Shown in pieces: positions 27,809 through 35,152 of a DNA stretch of 64,000 nt. Made by a program: the position numbers and the translations under genes. The notes beneath the pieces were generated by a model. It was given only the letters and a program-made list of their open reading frames with translations. It searched no databases and was not told where the DNA came from. Each line of letters opens with the position of its first letter. Within the stretch, counting starts at the first letter, position 1. Source of the DNA: Melioribacteraceae bacterium (GTDB lineage Bacteria; Bacteroidota; Ignavibacteria; Ignavibacteriales; Melioribacteraceae); NCBI GenBank assembly GCA_021739765.1, contig JAIPBD010000013.1, positions 62,001-126,000 of the forward strand, written 5' to 3'.

Positions 27809-28222
27809 TCACCGGTCAAACGATTTCACAAATCCATAGCTGTCTTCTTGAAAATGATGAGCTAATAAAGAATAGCAAAATTTCTTCAATTTGTTTTCAT
27901 TGCTGGAATTATATAAATCCATGGCTATTTTTGCGGTTTTGCTTTCATCAATTAAATACATTGAATTCATTACGAGTTTTTTGGTAGATAAGTTTACTTT
28001 TGAGTACAAGAGCGATTCCAAATCTCCCAAGACATCCTTGATCCTGTATTTGCCGGCGAAATAGACCGAACTTTCCATAAGACCTTTGTTATTGGATGAA
28101 ATACCCAGCTTTAAAGATTCAATCTGATTGTTAGTCAGTTGGTAATTTTGACCATATGTTGATGAATATAGAAATGTAACCAACATAACACTTACTACTA
28201 ATAAAGTTGCTCTAGTTTTCAT
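27809..28222 (-). CDS. Secreted HEAT-like repeat protein (copy 1)
   Basis: 137 residues. Signal peptide to about residue 24 (STYGQ), then a helical body with LMESSVYFAGKYRIKDVLGD and TKKLVMNSMYLIDESKTAKI. Paralogous to the 135-residue protein at 25956, same size and order of helices. Its GGGGGA SD lies inside a 12-bp hairpin in the leader (28226-28265). A triple direct repeat lies 68-92 bp upstream. Like its paralog it is probably a periplasmic protein-binding component of unknown role in the two-component-linked cluster. Confidence 0.75.
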   Translation of the reverse strand: MKTRATLLVVSVMLVTFLYSSTYGQNYQLTNNQIESLKLGISSNNKGLMESSVYFAGKYRIKDVLGDLESLLYSKVNLSTKKLVMNSMYLIDESKTAKIAMDLYNSSNENKLKKFCYSLLAHHFQEDSYGFVKSFDR

Positions 28223-28225
28223 TTT

Positions 28226-28265
28226 ATCCCCCGTCTTTTGTTGTTCATAATTTAAGACGGAGGAT
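28226..28265 (-). promoter_or_regulatory. SD-sequestering hairpin in the leader of the HEAT-like gene
   Basis: In the minus-strand RNA, AUCCUCCGUCUU pairs with AAGACGGGGGAU over 12 positions including one U-G wobble, around a 16-base loop. The 3' arm contains the SD GGGGGA, three bases before the AUG. The 5' arm supplies CCUCC. Pairing would block ribosome access; the absence of a U tract argues against a terminator. Confidence 0.65.
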
Positions 28266-28289
28266 TAAAATACTAAGTTGTTATAACTT

Positions 28290-28314
28290 TGTAGAAGATT
28301 GTAAAACTCTGTAA
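28290..28314 (-). promoter_or_regulatory. Direct-repeat box C, three units
   Basis: TGTAG at 28290, TGTAA at 28300 and TGTAA at 28310, exact 10-bp period. The proximal unit is 68 bp before the HEAT-like start at 28222. Confidence 0.7.
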
Positions 28315-28346
28315 ATGAATATTTGGATTTGTAATAAAAGGGAGGG

Positions 28347-28481
28347 TTACTCTGATTTTCGTGATTTGTTCTCTAAATCGGCATTATCATCAATAAAAAA
28401 TTCCTTGAATATTTTGGTCGCCGATTTATATGTTCCTGCAATTAGCAGAAGCATTGTTGACGGTAAAACATATTCTATCAT
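28347..28481 (-). CDS. Small putative membrane protein, 44 residues
   Basis: Starts MIEYVLPSTMLLLIAGTYKS, a short hydrophobic helix, followed by a charged tail ending NKSRKSE. AGGA lies 7 bases before the ATG. It lies between the response-regulator gene and the first HEAT-like gene, on their strand, and has box B 105 bp upstream. Coding status is uncertain because of size; an antisense 61-codon frame overlaps it but lacks these signals. Confidence 0.45.
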   Translation of the reverse strand: MIEYVLPSTMLLLIAGTYKSATKIFKEFFIDDNADLENKSRKSE

Positions 28482-28558
28482 TTTTTTATCCTATAATTAA
28501 TTGTTACTCTAATTCTATAAAACACAAATCAATAAGATTGTGTTCCTAATCATAGGAT

Positions 28559-28609
28559 AAATGGGAATCACTTTTAGTTATTTTATGTAAAAATATGTAA
28601 TTCCCATTT
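28559..28609 (-). promoter_or_regulatory. Box B inside a hairpin after the response-regulator gene
   Basis: TGTAA at 28586 and 28596 (10-bp period) lies within the loop of a 10-bp inverted repeat AAATGGGAAT (28559-28568) / ATTCCCATTT (28600-28609). The hairpin could end the kinase-regulator transcript and the box could drive the small membrane protein. Both roles are inferred. Confidence 0.5.
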
Positions 28610-28622
28610 TTACTAAAATTTT

Positions 28623-29312
28623 CTATTCTGCGTTAATTACAAGTTTATATCCGATACCATGAACGGTTAAAATTAGTTTTGGATTATTTGAATCAGCTTC
28701 TACTTTCTGACGAAGCTTTAAAATGAAATTATCAACCGTTCGGGTAGTAGTGTAGACTTCCTGCCCCCAAATATTTTTGAGAAGTTCATCACGGCTTACT
28801 GTTTTATTTTTATTCTCCCATAAATAGTGTAAAATTTCAAATTCTTTATGTGACATACTAATCTCGTGGCCACTTTCTTCAGCGTTGTATGAACTGAAAT
28901 CCAGATCTATTCTTCCGATTTTGGCTTTATTGGTTCCTTTTTTTAACGCACCGGTTCGTCTGATTACCGCTTTGATTCTTGCTAACAACTCTCTTAACGA
29001 AAAAGGTTTTGTCACATAATCATCCGCGCCCAGTTCCAACCCGAGAACTTTATCAATTTCTTCACCTTTTGCTGTTAGTAAAATTATAGGAGTTGTGTTT
29101 CCTTCTTTCCTGACTGTTTTACATACATCAAAACCGGACATTTTTGGGAGCATAACATCTAATATAACCAGGTCATATTGATTCGTTCTAATCCCTTCTA
29201 ATCCCGCTTCTCCGTTATCCGCGAAATCGACTTCGTAACCTTCGAATTCGAGATTATCTTTCAATCCAAGTCTCATACTCGGTTCATCTTCAACAATAAA
29301 TATCTTTGGCAT
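28623..29312 (-). CDS. OmpR/PhoB-family response regulator
   Basis: 229 residues. Receiver domain (1-118) with acidic pair Glu8/Asp9, phosphoacceptor Asp52 in LVILDVMLPKMSG, Thr80 and Lys102 in DDYVTKPF. C-terminal winged helix (about 130-226) with MSHKEFEILHYLWENKNKTV and TTRTVDNFILKLRQKVE. It starts 21 bases after the kinase gene stop and is surely its partner. OmpR-family dimers bind tandem direct repeats with 10-11 bp period, and boxes of that form occur in every major gap of this cluster. Confidence 0.96.
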   Translation of the reverse strand: MPKIFIVEDEPSMRLGLKDNLEFEGYEVDFADNGEAGLEGIRTNQYDLVILDVMLPKMSGFDVCKTVRKEGNTTPIILLTAKGEEIDKVLGLELGADDYVTKPFSLRELLARIKAVIRRTGALKKGTNKAKIGRIDLDFSSYNAEESGHEISMSHKEFEILHYLWENKNKTVSRDELLKNIWGQEVYTTTRTVDNFILKLRQKVEADSNNPKLILTVHGIGYKLVINAE

Positions 29313-29333
29313 AATTCCCTCTAATTAATAATT

Positions 29334-30863
29334 TTATGATTTAGGAAAAAGAAGTTTGAACGTACTCCCTTTTCCTAATTTACTTTTAAGATCAACTCTT
29401 CCTTTATGTGCTTCCATAATTTGATAAACAAGAGTCAGCCCCAGTCCCGTTCCTTTTGTATCATGAACCAAACCGGTTGAAACCCTGTAAAATCTATCAA
29501 AAACTTTTTTCTGATGTTCATCAGAAATTCCAATACCATGGTCTTTAATTTCTAAAAATACTGAATCCTTATCAACACCGGTTAATATTTCAATTATTTT
29601 TTCATCTTTGCTGTATTTTACAGCATTGTCAAGCAGATTCACAATCGCTTCTGATACAGCCTCAAAATCACCCATAAAAATCAACTCTGCCGAGAAGAAT
29701 GATTTTTTTAATTCAAAACCATTTTTAACCATGTGGTGGTTATAATCTTTAGTGACAGAATCGGTGATAATATTTAAATCCATCTCAGTAAAATTGAACT
29801 TTCTTTTGCCCGCATCCATTTTAGAAAAATTAAGAATCGTATTTACAATTCGCCCGAGCCGGTTTGCTTCACGGCTAATAATACTATAATACTCCTGCTT
29901 TTTCGAATCAGATTTCACTCTTCCCATTTCGAGGGTTTCGGAGAACATACTTATTAGCGCGAGCGGGGTTCTCAGTTCGTGTGATACATTCGAAATAAAA
30001 TCTGATTTCATTTGCGCGAGTTGAAATTCCTTTTTCAGATTTACCATCACAAAATAGATTCCTGATAGTAAAACAAAACTTACACCAAGAATAAGAATCA
30101 AATTAGTCAGAGTTCGTTCTTGGATTAATTCATCAATAGATTTCCCTTTCAGATCTATTCCAAGTTGATAAATTGGAATCATCCACAAACTCTTCGTTTG
30201 AAATGAATTACTTATTTCAGAATCATCGTCAGATTCGTAAATGTTTGTGCCGTCGGTAATTTTCGAAATTGATATCGCGAACTGATCTTGGGTCATCTCT
30301 TTAATCTTTGGACCCATAATTTCATTAACGAATTTTTGTGGAGAAATTTGAAGGGCAGCAAGGTAATTGTTTTCACCGAAGTTAACATAAAAAACAAGGT
30401 GCATAATTTCATTCTGCAGTTGGACCGGCTCAATTTTACGATATCCGTTTTTGAAATAATTTAGCAATTGATCTTTTTTCAAGGAGCTTTTGGAAAAATC
30501 GGATGCTTCCATTTTTTCTTTGTGGGGATTATATAATAACAATGGATTGTCGGATAAATCAAAAAGCTGCAGAGATTCGATCGAAGAAAAGTCCGCAGAA
30601 AATTTATTTAATTCTTCAACAGAAGCTTTAATAGAGTTGTTTTTATTAAATATTATTTCGATATCAGTCGCCCAACTCGATGCCACATCTTCGGAGTACT
30701 GATTGATGGAATAAAGAATCGCGTCCAGCTGTTTAGAATAAATATCGCGGATAATTCTTTCATTTTGATCAAGTGAAAGAAACTGGTAGAATATAAAAAT
30801 CCCTGACGGAAGAATGACAGCCAAAACAAGTATGAAAACTATTTTTTTTAGTGACTTCTGCAT
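29334..30863 (-). CDS. Membrane sensor histidine kinase
   Basis: 509 residues. Membrane helix 1 (about 8-28), an extracytoplasmic sensor domain of about 220 residues with no family I recognise, and membrane helix 2 (about 253-275). Cytoplasmic part: HisKA with His295 in FISNVSHELRTPLALIS, then the ATPase domain with N box VSEAIVNLLDNAVKYSKDEK, G1 IKDHGIGISDEH and G2 DTKGTGLGLTLVYQIMEAHK. Standard class I kinase, no HAMP visible. First gene of the pair with the OmpR regulator; its signal is probably envelope-related given the secreted proteins downstream. Confidence 0.96.
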   Translation of the reverse strand: MQKSLKKIVFILVLAVILPSGIFIFYQFLSLDQNERIIRDIYSKQLDAILYSINQYSEDVASSWATDIEIIFNKNNSIKASVEELNKFSADFSSIESLQLFDLSDNPLLLYNPHKEKMEASDFSKSSLKKDQLLNYFKNGYRKIEPVQLQNEIMHLVFYVNFGENNYLAALQISPQKFVNEIMGPKIKEMTQDQFAISISKITDGTNIYESDDDSEISNSFQTKSLWMIPIYQLGIDLKGKSIDELIQERTLTNLILILGVSFVLLSGIYFVMVNLKKEFQLAQMKSDFISNVSHELRTPLALISMFSETLEMGRVKSDSKKQEYYSIISREANRLGRIVNTILNFSKMDAGKRKFNFTEMDLNIITDSVTKDYNHHMVKNGFELKKSFFSAELIFMGDFEAVSEAIVNLLDNAVKYSKDEKIIEILTGVDKDSVFLEIKDHGIGISDEHQKKVFDRFYRVSTGLVHDTKGTGLGLTLVYQIMEAHKGRVDLKSKLGKGSTFKLLFPKS

Positions 30864-30984
30864 TGTTCTACTGAAATATTGATATTCTATTCATTAGATT
30901 TGAGTTAGAGCAATTATAATAATTATTGCCGTTTAGAAAATATGCAAATTAAGTTAATATCAGAAATATTGACACAATAGCATT

Positions 30985-30999
30985 TGTAAACAATTGTAA
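30985..30999. promoter_or_regulatory. Direct-repeat box A between the kinase gene and a lipoprotein gene
   Basis: TGTAA at 30985 and 30995 (10-bp period) in the divergent gap, 40 bp before the lipoprotein start at 31039 and 122 bp from the kinase start. Reads in the same strand orientation as the other boxes. Confidence 0.6.
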
Positions 31000-31038
31000 T
31001 CCCGAATTCCTTGAAATAAATTAAAAAGTAAACATTCT

Positions 31039-31443
31039 ATGAGAAGGATATTAGTCACTGCAAGTATTACCCTGGTTATTGTTTTCGGATTCGTTTCATG
31101 TTCCGACATTTCCGATAAAATTCAAGGGAAGTGGAACGTGCAAAGGTTTTTGATTGATGGAGAAATTCAGGACAAACCGGAGCTTACGAAAAAGTGGATA
31201 GAATTTTTACCCGATGGCAAATATGTGGTTGGAAACTACTTACACGAGAAAACTCAAACCGGAAAGTGGGAATATGATTTAATAGATCTGGAATTAAAAC
31301 TTGATAGTGATCTTGGTCCTTTTGACGATTCATTATGGGAAATTACAATTCGAGAGGATGAAATGATCTGGATCGGAAGCCCTGAATTTACTGATTCATA
31401 TCTTGAAATAATCTACGTAAAGGCTGAGCAAAGTTCAGAATAA
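31039..31443 (+). CDS. Small lipoprotein with lipocalin-like domain
   Basis: 134 residues. Lipobox FGFVSCSD, then a beta-rich domain: KIQGKWNVQRFLIDGEIQD, IEFLPDGKYVVGNYL, KTQTGKWEYDLIDLELKLD and SLWEITIREDEMIWIGSPEF. The G-x-W opening and repeated strands resemble the lipocalin-like families common in Bacteroidota. It is divergent from the histidine kinase gene with a direct-repeat box between, so it may belong to the same regulon. Function unknown. Confidence 0.75.
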   Translation: MRRILVTASITLVIVFGFVSCSDISDKIQGKWNVQRFLIDGEIQDKPELTKKWIEFLPDGKYVVGNYLHEKTQTGKWEYDLIDLELKLDSDLGPFDDSLWEITIREDEMIWIGSPEFTDSYLEIIYVKAEQSSE

Positions 31444-31637
31444 TTCTGGCAATAATTACAACCCACATCATTTTGCGAAGTTCTCTTCAATTTGAAATAA
31501 TAGATTAAGTATGAGTAGCTTAATTTTATCTAACCAGACTTTGGCTCAATTTACACAAGTATTAATATTTCTATATTATTTAAAAAATTACAATCTTTGT
31601 GTAAACGTGTGACAAAGGATATCGGGGAGAAGTAAAA

Positions 31638-32162
31638 ATGTTCGGATTAGAATTATTAGCGAAATTAATCAAAGTTTTGCGTTCGGGTGATACTCCGGAA
31701 AAAATTGCATGGGGTTTTTGTTTTGGAATGATTTTAGGTCTGACACCCCTTTTGAGTCTTCATAATTTAATAATCATATTAATACTGATTGTAGTTAATG
31801 TAAATCTGGCAACCGCTATTTTTAGTTTTATTCTGTTTTCCGCATTTGCGTATTTATTCGACCCGCTCTTTCACAGTTTTGGATATTTTCTTCTGGTTGA
31901 TTTAACCTCGCTGAGGGATTTTTATACAACCATTTCACACTCCCCGATTATTGGCGCTTCCAGATTTAACAATACGGTTGTAATGGGAAGTCTTGTGGTA
32001 TCCATTATTTTATTCGTTCCGATGTATTTTCTGGTTAAACGTGGCGTTCTTAGTTATCGTGAAAAACTTGAACCGAAATTTCAGAAATTAAAAATTGTCC
32101 AGGTTATAAAAGGCTCGAAATTTTATGAATTGTACGACAAAGTAAACTCCTGGAGGTCGTAA
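31638..32162 (+). CDS. TIGR03546-type membrane protein
   Basis: 174 residues. KVLRSGDTPEKIAWGFCFGM followed by membrane helices (LTPLLSLHNLIIILILIVV, ATAIFSFILFSAFAYL, VVMGSLVVSIILFVPMYFLV). This is the pattern of the TIGR03546 family (DUF2062-like), which characteristically sits next to a TIGR03545 protein, as here: the next start follows the stop with no gap. Function unknown. A TGTAA-N5-TGACA repeat (31600-31614) lies just upstream and resembles the boxes of the previous cluster. Confidence 0.85.
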   Translation: MFGLELLAKLIKVLRSGDTPEKIAWGFCFGMILGLTPLLSLHNLIIILILIVVNVNLATAIFSFILFSAFAYLFDPLFHSFGYFLLVDLTSLRDFYTTISHSPIIGASRFNNTVVMGSLVVSIILFVPMYFLVKRGVLSYREKLEPKFQKLKIVQVIKGSKFYELYDKVNSWRS

Positions 32163-33995
32163 ATGTGGCGTAAAAAAGGAATAATTGGTCTACTCATTTT
32201 TGTCTTATTGGTATTCGCAGCAATATATTTTTTAACCGACGCATGGCTGGAATCTGAAATTGAAGATAACGGAACGCAAGCAGTAGGAGCGAAGGTAGAA
32301 ATTGATAATCTCAGATTTTCACTTCTTAGTCTTCAACTGGGTTGGGATAGATTACAAGTAACCGATCCTGCCAATACAATGACAAATATGGTCGAAACCG
32401 ACAGTTGTGAATTCAATTTTGATTTTGTTCCGCTTCTTTCGGGAAAAGTAATAGTCGAAGATTTTATCATTAAAAATGTTAGAAACGGTACACCTCGCGA
32501 AACGGATGGCAGAGTTGAATTGCCGGTTGAAGAAGATGGTGAACCTTCAGAAATTGACAAAGCGATAACGGCTTTGGAAAAAGATATGGAGGACGCAGCG
32601 ATATTAAATCTTGAACAATTTACGAGAAAAGTTAACGCTGATAGTATCCTCGCGCTTTTGGAAATTAAATCTCCGCAGAAAATAGATTCGTTGCAGAAAT
32701 CACTTACGCAGAAATATGACTCATGGAATGAAAAAATATCAAATATAAAAGTTGATGAAGATTATAAACGGATTGAGAAAAAAATCACAGCAATAAAAAT
32801 TGATGAAATTAAAAGAGCTGATCAAGTAATTACTGCGGTAAACATGGTTACTCAAATCAAAAAAGATGTTGATTCACTTCGAAATTTATTTAACGAGACA
32901 CAGAAAGAAGTGAGAGCCGAAATCTCCCAAACAGGAAATTCAATTTCGCTGGTTGATGATTGGATACAGCAAGATTATCAATCGGCAATGTCGAAAGCTA
33001 AACTTCCTGATCTATCGGCTGAAAATATCGGTCAGATGCTATTCGGAAAGAAGGTTGTAAATAACCTGAACAATTATCTGAGTTATGTTGATAAAGCTCG
33101 CGAATATTATTCCTATGTGGAATCGGATGAAGTCGATAAAGAAGAAAAAACTCCCAGACTTGAAGGGCAGGACATTTATTTCTACAAACAAAATGTTGAT
33201 CCCGACTTTTGGTTAAAAAACATCGAACTTTCGGGCGCCGCAACCGAAATGCTTTTCCTAAACGGGAATGTTAAAAACATTGTCTCGGATCAAAGGTTAA
33301 TCGGGCAACCTACTTCAATCAATATTGGCGGTAAGGGAATCCGGGAGTCCTTACAGTTTGATGGAATCTTAAATTACTTGGACGGGAATAAAAAGGAAGA
33401 ATTCGTGCTAAAGTATAATGGAATTTCGCTGGATGGAATTTCATTATCCGATTCGAAACTTATGCCGAATAATCTTCAGAAAGGGCTGGGATTTATTGAT
33501 GCCAATTTGAATTTGAATAATGATGAAATATTTGGGGAAATTAAATTCGACGCGAAGGATGTGATTTTCGATTTTTCAAACAGCGAAACTAATTTAAACG
33601 AAGCTGAAAAATTTCTTCAAAATTTGATCAAAGGTGTGGATAATATCAATTTTACGGCAAAAATTGAGGGTAAAACCAACAATCTGAAGTTCAGTTTGAA
33701 ATCAAATTTGGATAAACTTTTTGCGGACAATCTTAAATCGATGTTGGGTGATGAGGTACAAAAATTAAAGAATCAAATAAACGAAAAAGTAAACAACGAA
33801 GTTACCAAATACAAAACGCAATTTGATGGGTTCGTTGACGCTCAAAAGCAACAGCTTGATGAAAAGCTGGCGAAGTACGGATTACAACTTGATTCGTTGA
33901 ATGGATTGCTTGAAGGAAAATTCGACGGACTCGAAAAGAAAAAGAAAGAATTGGAAGGTTCGTTGAAAGACAAGGTTCTTGAGAAAATCTTCTAG
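32163..33995 (+). CDS. TIGR03545-type, AsmA-like inner-membrane-anchored protein
   Basis: 610 residues. One N-terminal membrane helix (about 5-25), then an AsmA-like opening VEIDNLRFSLLSLQLGWDRL, a highly charged coiled-coil-rich middle (about 130-280), beta-rich central repeats (SLQFDGILNYLDGNKKEEFV) and a C-terminal coiled coil rich in Lys and Glu. The arrangement fits TIGR03545 and its coupling to TIGR03546 is well known. AsmA-like proteins are linked to envelope lipid transport, but no function is established for this family as far as I know. Confidence 0.85.
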   Translation: MWRKKGIIGLLIFVLLVFAAIYFLTDAWLESEIEDNGTQAVGAKVEIDNLRFSLLSLQLGWDRLQVTDPANTMTNMVETDSCEFNFDFVPLLSGKVIVEDFIIKNVRNGTPRETDGRVELPVEEDGEPSEIDKAITALEKDMEDAAILNLEQFTRKVNADSILALLEIKSPQKIDSLQKSLTQKYDSWNEKISNIKVDEDYKRIEKKITAIKIDEIKRADQVITAVNMVTQIKKDVDSLRNLFNETQKEVRAEISQTGNSISLVDDWIQQDYQSAMSKAKLPDLSAENIGQMLFGKKVVNNLNNYLSYVDKAREYYSYVESDEVDKEEKTPRLEGQDIYFYKQNVDPDFWLKNIELSGAATEMLFLNGNVKNIVSDQRLIGQPTSINIGGKGIRESLQFDGILNYLDGNKKEEFVLKYNGISLDGISLSDSKLMPNNLQKGLGFIDANLNLNNDEIFGEIKFDAKDVIFDFSNSETNLNEAEKFLQNLIKGVDNINFTAKIEGKTNNLKFSLKSNLDKLFADNLKSMLGDEVQKLKNQINEKVNNEVTKYKTQFDGFVDAQKQQLDEKLAKYGLQLDSLNGLLEGKFDGLEKKKKELEGSLKDKVLEKIF

Positions 33996-34030
33996 AAAAA
34001 GATTGAACCGCCGAAGTCGATTTTAATATA

Positions 34031-34093
34031 TCACGGTGCCATGCAAAGCGATAGTATTGCTGGGATTCGCTTCACACGTCCTCTGCACCGTGA
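34031..34093. repeat. Nested inverted repeat, possible structured RNA or terminator
   Basis: Outer arms TCACGGTGC (34031-34039) and GCACCGTGA (34085-34093) are perfectly complementary. Inner arms AAGCGA (34046-34051) and TCGCTT (34067-34072) can pair within. AAAAAAATTG follows the outer arm on the plus strand. It lies after the AsmA-like gene, so it may be its terminator, but the two-level structure is larger than usual. Confidence 0.45.
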
Positions 34094-34187
34094 AAAAAAT
34101 TGTTTGCTAATTAAATATAACTATGTAGTAATAAAAAAAGTTTCGTTAAATCTGATTTTTTTTAGAATGGAAAAATCGCGATATGTG

Positions 34188-34217
34188 AAAAAACCGCAGA
34201 ATGCTCCACGGTTTTTT
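34188..34217. terminator. Bidirectional hairpin terminator between convergent genes
   Basis: AAAAAACCG (34188-34196) pairs with CGGTTTTTT (34209-34217); a T tract follows on both strands. It serves pyrE on the minus strand and possibly the upstream plus-strand operon. Confidence 0.75.
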
Positions 34218-34229
34218 ATAAAAGAAGTT

Positions 34230-34757
34230 TTATTCGACTAACTTTTTCAACTCTTCCATTGTAAATAACGGAATAAGAGTTAATCCTGCCTCGCCGAGTT
34301 TTTTATATGCTGCTTCGTCTCGAAGAATTACACACAAAACGGTATCAATTATTGCGCCTCGTTCACGAAGTTCTTTAACACTTTTAATTATTTGTCCGCC
34401 GGTTGTCACTACATCTTCAATAACACAAACCGACTTGCCATCAAATTCAATTCCTTCGGCAAGTTTACAAGTGCCGTAGGTTTTTGCTTCTTTTCTCACG
34501 AAAATTGAAGGCATTCCATTTTGTAAGGAGATTGCGGTTGATAGGGGAATTCCGCCGGTTTCCAATCCTGCTAAAATTTCCGAGTGTGAAGGAACAAGAT
34601 CTTTCATAAATCCGGCAATTGATGATAACAGTTCAGGATAGGATTCGAATCTGTATTTATCGAAATACTCGTTGGAAATGGTTCCGCTTCTGAGCAGAAA
34701 TTCGCCGGTTAAATGAGATACATCATAGATTTTTTTACCGAGTTCGTTTTTTGTCAT
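34230..34757 (-). CDS. pyrE: Orotate phosphoribosyltransferase
   Basis: Transfers ribose-phosphate from PRPP to orotate to form OMP in pyrimidine synthesis. 175 residues, slightly short but within range. Key features: ILAGLETGGIPLSTAISLQN, catalytic-loop region IFVRKEAKTYGTCKLAEG and the PRPP-binding motif VCVIEDVVTTGGQIIKSV. Monocistronic, with a hairpin terminator just after the stop. Confidence 0.94.
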   Translation of the reverse strand: MTKNELGKKIYDVSHLTGEFLLRSGTISNEYFDKYRFESYPELLSSIAGFMKDLVPSHSEILAGLETGGIPLSTAISLQNGMPSIFVRKEAKTYGTCKLAEGIEFDGKSVCVIEDVVTTGGQIIKSVKELRERGAIIDTVLCVILRDEAAYKKLGEAGLTLIPLFTMEELKKLVE

Positions 34758-35152
34758 TAATGATCCACATGTTAATAATATTTACAAAACCAAAGATAAA
34801 ACAATATTATGTATTACACTTACCGAAGTTTATGAGGAATTAGTACTAAAAAATTAATATAAATTTCAATCATGAAACCGGATCATTACAACTTCCGCCA
34901 AAGGGAGGAAGGCTGTCACTAATTCTAATATATCTGGATATTTGCCATAAAATGGGAATAATATAATTCCAAATGATGGCTAGCCTTCCTGAATCAAGTA
35001 AATTTGCGTTCGAACAATGAAGAGTAATAAAAATTCAAAATAGGATTGAAAGTCTCTTTAGTGTTTTTTTATATTTGTAACATAGAGCCAATTCATCACT
35101 TCGTGTGCAATAATTTTCTTTAAATCTTTCCTACGCAATTTGGAGTTCTCTT
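34758..35152. other. Intergenic region with a palindromic core
   Basis: About 395 bases between divergent genes. No coding sequence seen. The core (34907-34989) is a set of nested inverted repeats: GGAAGGCT (34907-34914) with AGCCTTCC (34982-34989), GCCAT with ATGGC, and GGGAAT with ATTCC. It may be a small structured RNA, an operator region or a decayed mobile repeat; no closer identification is possible. Confidence 0.45.

Noticed and set aside
28315-28500. 61-codon plus-strand frame
   Set aside because: No SD; antisense to the better-supported 44-residue frame and to the regulatory repeat box.
34041-34241. 66-codon plus-strand frame after the AsmA-like gene
   Set aside because: It overlaps two hairpins and a terminator and has no SD; not credible as a gene.
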